Made by a program: the position numbers and the translations under genes. DNA of 64,000 bases from Ulota crispa (taxonomy: Eukaryota > Streptophyta > Bryopsida > Orthotrichales > Orthotrichaceae). Below, one piece after another: positions 21,957 to 32,532 of this stretch (its first letter is position 1; each line of letters begins with the position of its first letter). The stretch covers positions 26,126,002 to 26,190,001 of the forward strand of contig OY987242.1 in NCBI GenBank assembly GCA_963920765.1, in the 5' to 3' direction. The notes under the pieces were generated by a model. The model ran no database searches and was not told the DNA's origin. It worked only from the letters and a program-made list of their open reading frames with translations.

Positions 21957-22831
21957 GCCCAAAAGAAAGAGTACATAACACCCTTTTATGGCATCCAAAT
22001 AAGTATGTATAATTATGTATAACAAAGAATGTAACTCACATTTCATTCTCACATTTTTAATATGCAATCCTCATGCAATTTTGATCAAGTATACCAAATT
22101 TCAGTTACTAGAACCCAAAATCCTATTTTTGGTAAATGGTTTTGTCAAAATCATGGGTTTACAAGAAAGTTGATTAATAAATAGTGGTGATGAATTTTTG
22201 AGATTTGATTGCATGGATATGTAGGAAAAATCCATATGTACATCTTCATTTCAAACAAACATTTTCAAAAAAAGTAAATATTCCTTACATAGAGATATTA
22301 ATGTCAGAGCAATTATGACCAAATTTAGTGAACTACATATTTCTTTATGGAAATTAGTTTTTGTTATTTGACTCATACATTGTGATTAAGTTTGTACCTT
22401 TAAACATGATGATATGTTTTTTTTGCCAAAAACTAATTTCCATGAAGAAATATGTATTTCACTAAATTTGGTCATAATCGCTCTGACATTAAAATCTCTA
22501 CATAAGGAATATTGATTTTTTTGAAAATGTTTGTTTGAAAGGAAGATGTGCGTGTGGATGTCTCCTACATATCCATGCCATCAAATCTCAAAAATTCATC
22601 ACCACTATTTATTAATCAACTTTCTTGGAAAACCATGATTTTGACACATAACCATTTACCAAAAATAGGATTTTGGGTTTTAGTATCTGAAATTTGATGT
22701 GCTTGATCAAGATTGCATGAGGATTGTATGTTAAAAATGTGAGAATGAAATGTGAGTTATATTCTTTGTTATACATACTTCTTTGGATGCCACAAAAGGG
22801 TGTTATGTACTCTTTCTTTTGGGTACTATAC
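21957..22831. repeat. Large foldback element, arms about 400 bp
   Basis: Left arm 21957-22356 (AAAAGAAAGAGTACATAACACCC...) is the diverged reverse complement of 22431-22831 (...GGGTGTTATGTACTCTTTC). The adjacent 21534-21956 is a further half copy. It shares words such as CTCCTACATATCCATG with the element at 1-591. Confidence 0.8.
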
Positions 22832-23949
22832 AATGGGTGCATCAAACAACCACAAGGGCCCATCATATTGTAATTTTGCTTATTCTATTGTGCTTTGATG
22901 CAAATTGGCACAAAAATCGACAAGATTTACCTTGTTAGCACTATATGAAGGACATATTATGTAATTGCTAATAAAAAAGTTACTCATTTATCATATGGGG
23001 ACATAACATTGTTTACCAGGTCATATTTCTTCCCCCCGCTAGAAGGGTATTTGCCCCTGGATGCTTGGGCTCGAGTTTAGTTAAAGATCTCCACTAGTGT
23101 TGGCCTAGAGCTCATGAATGGTATTGGTTGGGGGGATCCTCATACTAGGGGAACAAAAGGGAACCCCCCAGTAAAGGTTAACAATGTTATGGAATTGAGC
23201 ATGTAAATCCAATATTCTATTAAAAGCTTGATGTAAGACTTTTGAAGCTCAAACTTAATAACAGGGTTAGAAACGTGGTTGTTGTATTTAGTTCAAGAAT
23301 TTTAGCTATAAATTGCTGCCTTCACTTTATAATAGAAAAAAACAAAACCACATCAAATACAAAGCAATTAATCATAATACCAAAATCACAGTGGCCTCTT
23401 TAAGCCCTAAACGTCAAGGAGGTAATTTTTTTGTCCTACCACTAGAAGAAAACGTGCAAAATAAGACTCTATAAACGATTCATTTTTGAGTCGTTTAAGA
23501 TACAAACAACTCTTTTACGACTATACAACTATGCAATCATGTCCCAATTTTGGAAAACCTATTGTTTAGGACATTCCACTGATACAATGGTTCTCATCCG
23601 TCTGATATAAATGACACAGTATTAACTTCTCTCTGTCAAATTTTTTCCGGTAGATCATCAAGTAAGTGCCTGGATAAATACTAGATTCTCTACTCACATT
23701 TGACTATTCATGGGTACGGTTACAACTGCAATACAACTTGTAGTAGGGTCCACTTTCTTCCAATTGTTCTATTCATATTTGCTGAGAGCAACTTTATGGA
23801 CATTTATTAACAATTATTTTGTGACTAAATTACATAATGTTCAAATGATTGTGCTAATGATAGTTATAGTTGAGTTGCGGGTTAGTCACATTTCAGTTCT
23901 ATAAGTCATTTATGGGAGTACTTTGAATTGTATTAGTGTAATTCTATAG
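22832..23949. other. No gene recognised; one solo TTAA-family end
   Basis: At 23400-23415 the motif TTAAGCCCTAAACGTC looks like a lone left terminus. The rest has no supportable ORF; the frame at 23710-23904 is hydrophobic low-complexity sequence. Confidence 0.4.
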
Positions 23950-24155
23950 TGGTTATTGAGTTGTAGTTGAGTTGTAATTGAGAGGCCATTGAGTTGTGGT
24001 TGAGTTGTAATTGAGTCATAGTTGAGTCGTGGTTGAGTCATGGTTGAGTCGTGGTTGAGTTGTGGTTGAATTGTGGTTGAGTTGTGGTTGAGTCGTAGTT
24101 GAGTCATAGTTGAGTTGTAGTTGAATTGTGGTTGAGTTGTAGTTGAGTTGTAGCT
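23950..24155. repeat. 11-bp minisatellite (GTGGTTGAGTT)n
   Basis: About eighteen units of an 11-bp word, GT(A/G)GTTGAGT(C/T). Because 11 is not a multiple of three, the minus-strand frame repeats every 33 bp and gives a false Gln/Asn-rich ORF. Degenerate versions of the word continue to about 24690 and again near 26040-26220. Confidence 0.9.
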
Positions 24156-24894
24156 TACTGGTTACTAAATCATCATATAGTCGTATAGTAGTTCTTGTTC
24201 AATCATGACATAGGGATAATCTAGTGTCCACAAAGTCATAGCATACATAGTGCTATCATAGTTTAGTCATTAATTAAATACTGCAAAGTCATATAGTGAT
24301 GATCAATGGATCATGCTATAGTACTATCTTTGTGGCCATTGAGTCATGCTAGAGTCACATTTTATTGGCCACTAAGTAATAACAAAATCATAATTCATTG
24401 GATAAGAAATGATTTTGTAGTCACAAATTCATGGCATAGTAGTAACACAATGAACATTGAGTAATATGAGAGTTGTGCAGTTGTACTAGTTATTGAGTTA
24501 CAAAATAATAAGATCCTATTTGCTACAAACATATCTTAGTTGCCATTGAGTCCTACTAGAGTCGTATCTTTCTAGTATTTGAGTTCAATCACACTTCACA
24601 TGAAATCTAGGAGTTGCCACCTAGTTGCCACCTAGTTGTCACCTAGTCGTCACTTACTCCATAATTGATACACATAGTTACTTCAAAGTATATATCAATT
24701 GTATACACCATATTAAAAAGCTTCATGTATATTAGAAACTCATCTCAAAACTCATACTGCATCCACTACTTATTAAGCAATCACATATTATAATACATTG
24801 CATTTTGTATCCACTCAACATCATGTGCACACGCTTGCAATTCTATATACACAATGAAAGCAAAACATTAAACTTAGTTACAATGTGGTATTGC

Positions 24895-25165
24895 TCGGAG
24901 CTAAAAAACCTTGATAAGTGTGCGGAACAAACAAACTTGCAAAGAGCACGGAGCCAACAAACTTTGACAAGTGCGCGGTGCAAGCAAATATGAGAAGAGC
25001 GTAGAGAACGTAAACTTGAGAAAAGCGTAGAGCGAACAAATTTAAAACAATTGCAGTACAAACAAACTTCAGCAGAGTAAACAAATATGAGAAGAATACA
25101 AGCCAACAAACTTTGACAAGTGCACATCGTCAACAAATCCTCAGAAGAGCACGGAGCCAGCAGAC
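24895..25165. repeat. Degenerate tandem repeat of about 30 bp
   Basis: Repeated words ACAAACTT-GA-AAG-GCG-GGAGC and AACAAATATGAGAAGA follow one another about nine times. The overlapping minus ORFs (24843-25136 and 24878-25084) are products of the repeat. Confidence 0.75.
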
Positions 25166-25605
25166 CAAGTCTGCGGGGCTAAACCCTAAACTCAAAGGTA
25201 GCAGCCGTATCTTCATCCTACAAATTACCAACCCTAATCTCAAAATGAAGGGTTTAAATTGACTCTAAAAGTACAACTTGATTTTAAGGGGTAATTGCTA
25301 TTAAAACTTAAATAATTTGTTTTTGGCAAATTTAACTTCAATAATGTGTCTAAAACACATATCTATCTCAAAATGGACTATTTACATGCTAAAATCCAAA
25401 TTGTAAAGCATTTGTAACAAGTTTTTTGCAAATTTTAAAATTCTAACTTCTAATATTTGAATGTATTAATTTTCTCTTTTAAAACAAATTATATCTTTTT
25501 TATTTCTATCTATCTTTAAACAAAATTATGAAAAAATTATTATTATTATGAAACATACAATTTTAAGCTTTCAAAGAGCTTTAATTGTAGCTTTTTAATT
25601 GTTGT

Positions 25606-25630
25606 TAATAATAATAATAATAATAATAAT
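25606..25630. repeat. (TAA)n microsatellite
   Basis: About eight TAA/ATA trinucleotides. Confidence 0.9.
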
Positions 25631-26813
25631 TGAATTTATGACTCAAATACAACTAAGCTACAACTAGAACATGCTTGGAGAATATTATAATGATCTCACC
25701 ATGACTCATATAAACCTAAAATACAACTAAAGTTTTGTTAAACCTATGGTTTAATAAGCTAGCCAAAATACACCCCTTTTAAATAGTCAGTTGAAATTAG
25801 AGTAGGAAGAGCATGACATTTCTTGTTTTATAAATATTCTCTTGTAGGTGCTATTGAATTGTCCGCCAAAGAGGACTTATTAGCATGTCCAAGGTATTAG
25901 TAAACATTTGGTTATTGGCACTCTATGTAATGCACTCATTGCTAACATTGATGAGATGAGCTAGTTCAGATATTTTAAACAACTCAAAAGAATGGGTTAA
26001 GAAGAAGAACAAACAATAAATGACTGGATTAGAACAACTACATAAAAAGTACATAATAATTGTAGGAGTAATTGAGTCAATTTGTAGTTGCTTAGGAGTC
26101 GGTGTATAGTCTTGTAGTTGTTGTTTAGTCAATGTAAAGTTGGAGCTTAGTCTTTTAGTTGTTGTATAATTGATATCAAGTCAATTTACAATCGAGTAGT
26201 TGTTTAGCAATGGCAATGATCTAGTTGTTTTCATGACCAAATTTGAAGATAAAATCTCCAAAATGTATCACAAGTGGCAAAATAGTTCAATTGAGAAGAA
26301 GAAATGCACGGCATCTACAATACAACCGCATTAGTATAGTCCCTAATTAGATGTAGCACTCTAGCACTAATCAACGACTATGAAACAACTAGGAAACCAC
26401 TCATTAATGTGCACATCTTCCAACCAAAATAAGAATGGTATTGGGAGCTGCAACTTGGATAGCCTAAATATGAATTTTATTAATTAGTTAATTTAATTCT
26501 ATCAAGAGTTGTTTTACAGTTGTTCTATAGTAGTACTCTAGTAGTAAAGAAGAAGGGTCATTTATTCATACAACTCGCATACAACTCTAAGTTAAAGATG
26601 TCAGATTGCTCTGACAACAGCAAAGATTTCATCTAATCATGGACCCAAAATTGTTCATCCCAAAATGTACACAATAGACCTCATCCCCCAAGTCAAATGA
26701 ACAACTGCACTACAACTGCTACAACTTCAACCATGACTAGAGTGGCTTTGTTGTCGTTGTGCAGTCATTTAGGACAGTAAGTTGTTTACTATCAGTCAAA
26801 TTTACCAATGTTT
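25631..26813. other. No gene recognised
   Basis: AT-rich, with scattered AGTTGT/CAACTA words resembling the nearby minisatellite. No ORF with recognisable content. Confidence 0.4.
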
Positions 26814-27162
26814 TCTTCTAGTGTACGGCTCCAAAAAAATATTTTGGATCATAAAAGAAAGACATTTTTCCATTGATTTTTTTAGGAGTGATCATAAACT
26901 CATGGTCCATCATGGAAGGCAACTAATTACCTCATTGGATGCATTTATATTTTTAGGTTATCAATATTATGAGAAGATTAAGAGACATGGAGTTAGGTCC
27001 CAAGTTGTCCTTCTTGCAATTTTCATGAAAATATCATGCATTGTTGATATTTGCAACTTTAGGAAATAATATTATAATTGCTAGGAGCTTGTGAATATTC
27101 TACAAAACATAATAGACTATTGTAGCCAGGTTGGTCACAATTACTAGCTCAGCATTTAAGGA
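26814..27162. mobile_element. TTAA element, 345-bp family, copy 3 (old)
   Basis: The interior (CTTCTTGCAATTTTCATGA, GTGATCATAAA) matches 11536-11876 and 19844-20193 with many substitutions. The right end is GCATTTAAGGA followed by TTAA (27163-27166); the left end has lost its CCC motif. Confidence 0.65.
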
Positions 27163-27163
27163 T

Positions 27164-27500
27164 TAATATAACACATGACATCTGTAATATCACATCTTCA
27201 ATCTTTGTAATATTATGGAAATTGAGGAGATAGATGTTGAAGTTGAGGTGATATTAGAGAGGCTACATAGAGTGATATTAAAGAGGTCGCAATTTTATTA
27301 CTTCTTATTGTTTCACAATTCATTGCTTTTCAAAAATTTGTGATTTTCAAAAGCTTTGGACTTTCATAACTTCACTTTTCTATTGCTATTGCCATATGAT
27401 TTGAAACACTTGTTACATTGAAGCACTTTTGAACTTCACAATAATTCCAATGATAAATACATAGCATACCAAGCGCCAACCGTTAGTATAATTCAAAATA
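27164..27500. repeat. GCGCCAACCG(T/C)TAGT repeat, copy 1
   Basis: ATCTGTAATATCACATCTTCA near its left and CAAGCGCCAACCGTTAGTATAAT at its right recur at 38650-38960. The body consists of degenerate repeats of TGACCTCTTTAATATCACATC. Confidence 0.6.
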
Positions 27501-27637
27501 AATAATTTAGATTATTAATTGATGAAATCAACATGTAGCTTGGAGAGCAATATATGGTTTAAGAATGTAGAACACTATATAATAGAGATATATGTATTGG
27601 TGTATAAAATTTTCATTGAAATCACATTATATGAAGA

Positions 27638-28488
27638 GGAAATTTCATGGATATTCTTGAAATTTGTAATATTTTCATATATACCCTTGCTTTTCAGAAA
27701 TATCACAAAAACCCTTAACCCCTAAGCACTCAATTGACCATTTTCTGGTTGTTGCCCGTTTTTCACGGGCTGCCCAAGATGAAAAAAAAAATCTTTAAAA
27801 AAAAACTTTTTTTTGTCATAGGAAATTAAGTTTACTTTCCAACCCAACTTGAATCATGTCAATCCAAGTTAGACTCCATCAAGGAGAATTTTTCAAAAAC
27901 AAACACTTCAATATTTGCTAGTGTTGTAAAATTTACTATTTCGGGAAACTAATGATGTTCTCTCCTTTGAAAAGATTGCATTTTCAAAGTTTACAATAGA
28001 TTGTCTGTTTTTAACCAATCATACCAAATTTTAAAATCTATGCATAAAATTTGTAATTTTGGTGAATATTAAATGGTTAATGCTTCTAAATTCATTAAAT
28101 AAAAATCTGAAACTTTTTATGAACATTTGACTACATGGATAATTACTAAACATCGTGATTCTTGTTTTCTCTTTTGAAGCAAACTTCATCAAAGTTACAT
28201 AAGTATTATTTTAAAATACATCTATGTTTTGCCCTTACCCCCTTGGGTGTTTAGGGGTTAAACTAAAAAAATTGGGTATTTGTTTTGTTGTGCATGCCAT
28301 TTCTCTTCTTCCTTTGCATACGCATAACAAGAAAGATGTAGTGTGCGCACAAAGGGTGAAGGAAGTGACATGCACAACAAAACAAATGCCTAAACTTTTT
28401 TGGTCCAAGGGTATTTGTGATATTTCTAAAAAAGCAAGGGTATCTATGAAAATACTGCAAACCTCAAGGGTATACATGAAATTTTCCC
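27638..28488. repeat. GGGAAAATTT foldback MITE, copy 3, split by a TTAA element
   Basis: The left part 27638-27714 and right part 28262-28488 together make the same element as 13629-13939. The break is at ACCC-TTAA, where the intact copy reads ACCCTTGGACCAAAAAA and this copy, after removing 27719-28257 and one TTAA, reads ACCCTTAAACTAAAAAA. The two are equal in length. Confidence 0.9.
27719..28257. mobile_element. TTAA-flanked element, 539 bp, with readable empty site
   Basis: TTAA at 27715-27718 and 28258-28261; ends CCCCTAAGCACTC and TTGGGTGTTTAGGGG. It lies inside an older foldback MITE, which dates it as the younger insertion. No transposase ORF. Confidence 0.9.
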
Positions 28489-28659
28489 TTCTATAAATGT
28501 ACTTAAGTTTTTCTTAAACATTTTTGTATTAAAGGGTACATGACCCAAGTTTTATTTTAAAAAATTGGAAATGTGATTTGTGATTTTTTTACAACAAAGT
28601 GTCACCACATTGAACTATAAGTTCCACAACATTTCATTTAAATTAGCATTACAACTATA

Positions 28660-29490
28660 GTCCTTTCTCATTTCATCCTCAAACTTTTACTTTTTTTGAA
28701 TGAATCTTTTACTTTTTACATTTTTTCTTCTCATTCTCAAATTTTTATTTTTTGGAATGAATCTTTTACTTTTACATTTATTTACTTTTCATAAACAATA
28801 TCTTTTACATTTGAAACGAGTATATAAAGAAGAAAAATAACCAAAAACATTATCATTCTATCATTTCCATATCACACTTTCTTTTTCACCTTCATTCAAA
28901 TATATTAAATATCATCTAAACAATAGTTGGATTTCATTTTATTCTTATTAGATTTCTCATCTCTAATCTACTGTAGTTAAAAAGATGGCCGATCATTATG
29001 CTTTGCAAAGTATTTATAAATTCTTAAGCTGCCAAAATGTTATACCAACTACGGTGCTAGAAGATGAGGCCTTTCAACGACAAAAATCACCACCAAAGAC
29101 TTCACCACCAAAGATTTCACAAGAAATTGTGCAACAATCAAAGGAAGCTCATACAACAACCAAAGAGGTGCCAAACAACGTCATGAAGCAAGAACATCAA
29201 TCAACCTCATCCTCAGTCAAGGCTGATATTACAAGTTTTGTACTTCTATTTGATATTTTGAGCAATTTTTAGATAGTACAAAGAATGTAAAAATATATTT
29301 TTTGTATGATTGATAAAGACATGTTTTTGGATTTCTAAGGAAGTCCCTTTTATGTGATACACATAAATAAATTTGGTTATACAACCTTGAGTTTTGTATC
29401 TAATTGTTTGTGAACTAGTGTCTACTATCTACCTTAGTCTGAATTGGGCCAAATTGCAAGGACCACCTCCAGGGACCGACTCCCTAGCAG
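28660..29490. repeat. ORF-bearing repeat, copy 2 (intact)
   Basis: Same order as 19679-20940 without the internal insertion: pyrimidine-rich left part, TATATAAA at 28821-28828, ORF 28985-29272, and the GGACCACCTCCAGGGACCG block at 29461. Confidence 0.75.
28985..29272 (+). CDS. Hypothetical 95-residue protein in a duplicated repeat
   Basis: ORF beginning MADHYALQSIYKFLSCQNV; the middle is rich in Ser, Thr, Lys and Gln (KTSPPKISQEI...), and the end is hydrophobic (FVLLFDILSNF). A TATATAAA motif lies about 160 bp upstream. I recognise no domain. The second copy at 20278 is frame-shifted, which argues against strong constraint. It may be a captured gene fragment carried by a mobile element rather than a working gene. 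Confidence 0.4.
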   Translation: MADHYALQSIYKFLSCQNVIPTTVLEDEAFQRQKSPPKTSPPKISQEIVQQSKEAHTTTKEVPNNVMKQEHQSTSSSVKADITSFVLLFDILSNF

Positions 29491-30021
29491 TGTGTGTGTT
29501 TTTTTTTTGGCTATTTACCCAAAAAAATAGAAGCAAGGGTTGCAAGAGAAAGAACAGATAGTTTAGTAGCAGTGGAGGATTGCGATTCATACAAAACATT
29601 CTCAGTCTTTTTCTACTCACCCTCGCCATACATTTTCTGCTTTTGTTTCACTCTCTCTTCTCCTTCAGAATTGTCCTTTGAGCATATCTGCATGTTCCAT
29701 AACAACAGCAACAGCAGCTCCGCCATGTGCATCCGTTTCTGTCACAAGCTCTCTCGATTCTTGTATACTAAGCTTACTTCCCCGGATTTTTGAATGAACG
29801 ACTTGCATACGGTCAGATTTTTGCTCCTCAATTTGTGCAACATTGTCCATGCGATCAGATTTTTCTTCTCAATTGGTGCGACATTGTCCATGCGAAGTCC
29901 GTGTTCAAATTAGACTTCGTCAATGGCGACGACCTGGTGTTCCGTTCTGCCATCGTTTCTCTGCATCGTTGTGTGTCCGCGGCGTTGTTGATTTGATTAA
30001 ACGGCGACAGCGTATGCCTCT
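29491..30021 (+). promoter_or_regulatory. Upstream region of the phosphatase gene
   Basis: Between the repeat copy and the ATG. It has a T-rich tract at 29501-29510 and CT-rich sequence near 29640-29660. No TATA motif stands out, so promoter position is unknown. Confidence 0.3.
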
Positions 30022-31017
30022 ATGGCACCGGTGTTGCAAATGTCACTCTGTAGCTCGTCGGTACATAGCCATAGCCATAGCCATAGCCGTGCCGTAGTTA
30101 GGAACGTTGGAGGTTTGAATACGGAACTTAATTTGAGGCGTTCTGTGAATATCGCGATATGTACGTTGAGAGCGAAAACCTTGTCTAGGGTTAGGGTTTC
30201 GTGCAATGCGTCAATGCCGGCGATGAGCGACGCGGAGCAAGCAGGCTGGGAGCAACGGCAGAAAGAAGCCGTGGAGGTCAAGCAGACCTCGGATCCGTTC
30301 CAGTGGCGGTGGACGTTGAACTGGGACGCCATAACCAGCAACATCGTCGTCGGCTCGTGCCCTCGCAGTCCGGAACACATCGACGTCCTCGTGGACGAGG
30401 CCGGCATTGACGCGGTGCTGAACTTGCAGAGCGGCCTCTGCTTCGACGCGCTCAAAATCCCGTTCGACGCCATCCGAAAACGCGCGGTGGAGCGCGGCGT
30501 TCGCTTGGAGCGAGTGGAGATTCGGGACTTCGACCATGCGGATCAGTCTTTGATGCTTCCCGTTGCAGTCCGGGTGTTGAATTCGCTGCTTTCTCGTGGG
30601 ATGAAGGTTTATGTTCATTGCACCGCGGGGATCAACCGCGCAACCTTGACAACCGTCGGTTATTTGACCTTCGTCCAGCAAATGGATCTCGAGGATGCTG
30701 TGGCGATGGTAAAATCCGCTCGTCCTGTGGCGCATCCTTACATCGATTGCTGGACCGAAGTGCGACGCAGGTTGCTCGATGGACGACGAGATGAACTCAC
30801 CCGAATTTCTGAAGAGATGTACCAAACAAGGTTGTTGAATGACACTGACGGCACCAAGCTCTCCGATTGGTTTGTTGCGGAGAAACGTTTGATTTCGCAG
30901 ACGTTTCAAAGGTATCTCGATACTGACCTCGCCATGCTCGACATGGAAACGGCGTGGTTGAAACGAAGGTTTGAGCTCGAGCACAAAAACACTGGCAGTG
31001 GCTCTGCCCTACACTGA
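30022..31017 (+). CDS. Plastid-type dual-specificity phosphatase, laforin/SEX4/LSF2-like
   Basis: A single uninterrupted frame of 331 residues. Residues 1 to about 65 are Ser/Arg-rich with few acidic residues and end VRVSCNAS, a plausible chloroplast transit peptide. From about 96, WDAITSNIVVGSCPRSPEHIDVL and AVLNLQ resemble the start of the plant glucan-phosphatase dual-specificity domain (LSF2, SEX4). Asp171 or a neighbour in RDFDHAD is the likely general acid. The catalytic loop is HCTAGINRA, with Cys200 and Arg206 of the HCX5R motif both present, so the protein should be active. The C-terminal quarter is an unrecognised helical extension. LSF2 and SEX4 remove phosphate from starch glucans in the plastid; that role here is inference. 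The loop differs from the HC(S/T)AG(L/M)GRAP of LSF2/SEX4, so it may be a separate branch. Noticeably more GC-rich than its flanks. Confidence 0.85.
   Translation: MAPVLQMSLCSSSVHSHSHSHSRAVVRNVGGLNTELNLRRSVNIAICTLRAKTLSRVRVSCNASMPAMSDAEQAGWEQRQKEAVEVKQTSDPFQWRWTLNWDAITSNIVVGSCPRSPEHIDVLVDEAGIDAVLNLQSGLCFDALKIPFDAIRKRAVERGVRLERVEIRDFDHADQSLMLPVAVRVLNSLLSRGMKVYVHCTAGINRATLTTVGYLTFVQQMDLEDAVAMVKSARPVAHPYIDCWTEVRRRLLDGRRDELTRISEEMYQTRLLNDTDGTKLSDWFVAEKRLISQTFQRYLDTDLAMLDMETAWLKRRFELEHKNTGSGSALH
30064..30091. repeat. CATAGC hexamer repeat coding a His-Ser run
   Basis: Four to five CATAGC units inside the predicted transit peptide, translated as alternating His and Ser (residues about 15-22). In-frame length changes would be tolerated here. 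Confidence 0.85.
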
Positions 31018-32302
31018 CCTTGATACATCGTGTGCATTATTCAAGGTATTCAAGCTTTACTGCAATTCCTTCATCAATTCCAGAATTTTTCTTTCTTCTC
31101 TGGAAAGTATAGCATGTTTAGGTTAATCATACGAAACTTAGTTCTAGGATCCTGTACTACCATTACAAAAATAATGTTAGTATGTCATCAAGGAGATGAG
31201 TCGATGGAGGTTTTTTCTTATTTCCCTTCATACAAATTTTGTAATGTGGAGTGCCCCCATGAATTCCAAAGAATGGTAGAAATTTTGCTGCAAACCAGCC
31301 ACAATTGTGAACACTGGTTTCCATACTAGGCAGCTAATCTTTTTTTCTTGTAGCTACGAGCGACGTGAATATGACAGTTTTGAATTTCAAGGTTCAGCAT
31401 GTTTCGCAGTGTTTATTAGCCAGTTGAGCTACTTGTGAAAATCGCGTTTGAAGGATCTTTGGTGGGGAACTCAATTTCTTAAGAAGTCTTGCGTTTCTAC
31501 TTGAAAGGGGAAAAGGTCACTTGGGTATTAGAATATGAGGATTTTGAATTTGTGAAGTTTAGTCTCTTGTTTATTGAGTCAAATGAGGTTTGTAGATATT
31601 GTAGTATAATGTTAGGAGGGTTTTTATGTGTGAGAGTTTGAGTAAAGAAACGCGGGTTTTACAACCTGAAATTGTTGAACAAATTGGTGGCCATGTTTGA
31701 TAAATGATGACTTTTTGGGAAGTGAAGACGAATATTCTGTTTTCAAAGGATAATTCCTATCTTGCATTTTATACCATTTGAACAGGAATATTCATTGAGT
31801 ATTAAAATGTAAGGCTTAGCATTCATGAAGTCCAGTTGGTTATTTGTCGGATGTGCAATGCTGTGACTTTTGTGTGGACGCCAGGTCGTTTGTGAGGGAG
31901 ATGAAGTTCATACTGAGAGGGTATGGGAGAGTTTTATCATTATAAGGATCAGAATGTACCTCCAACTTTGCTGGCAGTAAGAATGTTCCCAGACGTACGT
32001 AATGCATGGTTTTCAACTCTATATTTAAAAAAGCACAATGCATCTGAAAAGGCAATGATGGAGAGTTCATTGGACTACTTTGGATTTGCTCCTACTTTTC
32101 CAAGTGCCACAAGTTCAGTAACCCAAACTTGACATAATCAAAAGATATCTATTGTAGTTTTATGCCAATCATCAAAGATCGATAGAAAGACCAACAACCT
32201 CAAATCTGTATTGCGGTTACATTACCCACCAAAGACATGAAAAGATTAGCAAGCTTAAAGAGTTATTAAAATCAATGGTAACAGTTGATATCAAAACCTT
32301 AA
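31018..32302. other. Downstream of the phosphatase; no gene confirmed
   Basis: Presumably starts with the phosphatase 3' untranslated region. A plus frame at 31923-32132 (FPDVRNAWFSTLYLKKHN...) has fairly protein-like composition and follows a CAG acceptor-like site near 31886. It lacks a start in context and I recognise no domain. Confidence 0.35.
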
Positions 32303-32528
32303 CCCTTAAATGACCATAGGGCATACTATATATGTTGACATATAATTGTCATTTGCTACCAATAAGAAATTTTAATTTGGGATTTCAAGTAGCTCACTAT
32401 AACTGCATTGATTTATTCTCAAATTTTTTTGTTGATCTCAAATGTAGTAGAGGTGTGGATCCATTCCAAATACAAGAATAATACCCCATATTGTATTGAT
32501 CGCAAAGGGCTTTTTGATCATTTAAGGG
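32303..32528. mobile_element. TTAA-flanked short element, 226-bp family, copy 2
   Basis: TTAA at 32299-32302 and 32529-32532; ends CCCTTAAATGACC and GATCATTTAAGGG. Reverse orientation relative to 5117-5342 and the same 226-bp length. Confidence 0.9.
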
Positions 32529-32532
32529 TTAA

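Noticed and set aside
23910-24107. Gln/Asn-rich minus ORF of 65 codons
   Set aside because: Entirely an 11-bp minisatellite read in three phases; not a protein-coding repeat.
24843-25136. Cys/Leu-rich minus ORFs resembling membrane segments
   Set aside because: Products of a degenerate tandem repeat of about 30 bp.
30211-30984. 257-codon minus ORF opposite the phosphatase
   Set aside because: Shadow of the GC-rich phosphatase exon; the plus frame has a complete catalytic motif and the minus product has no domain.
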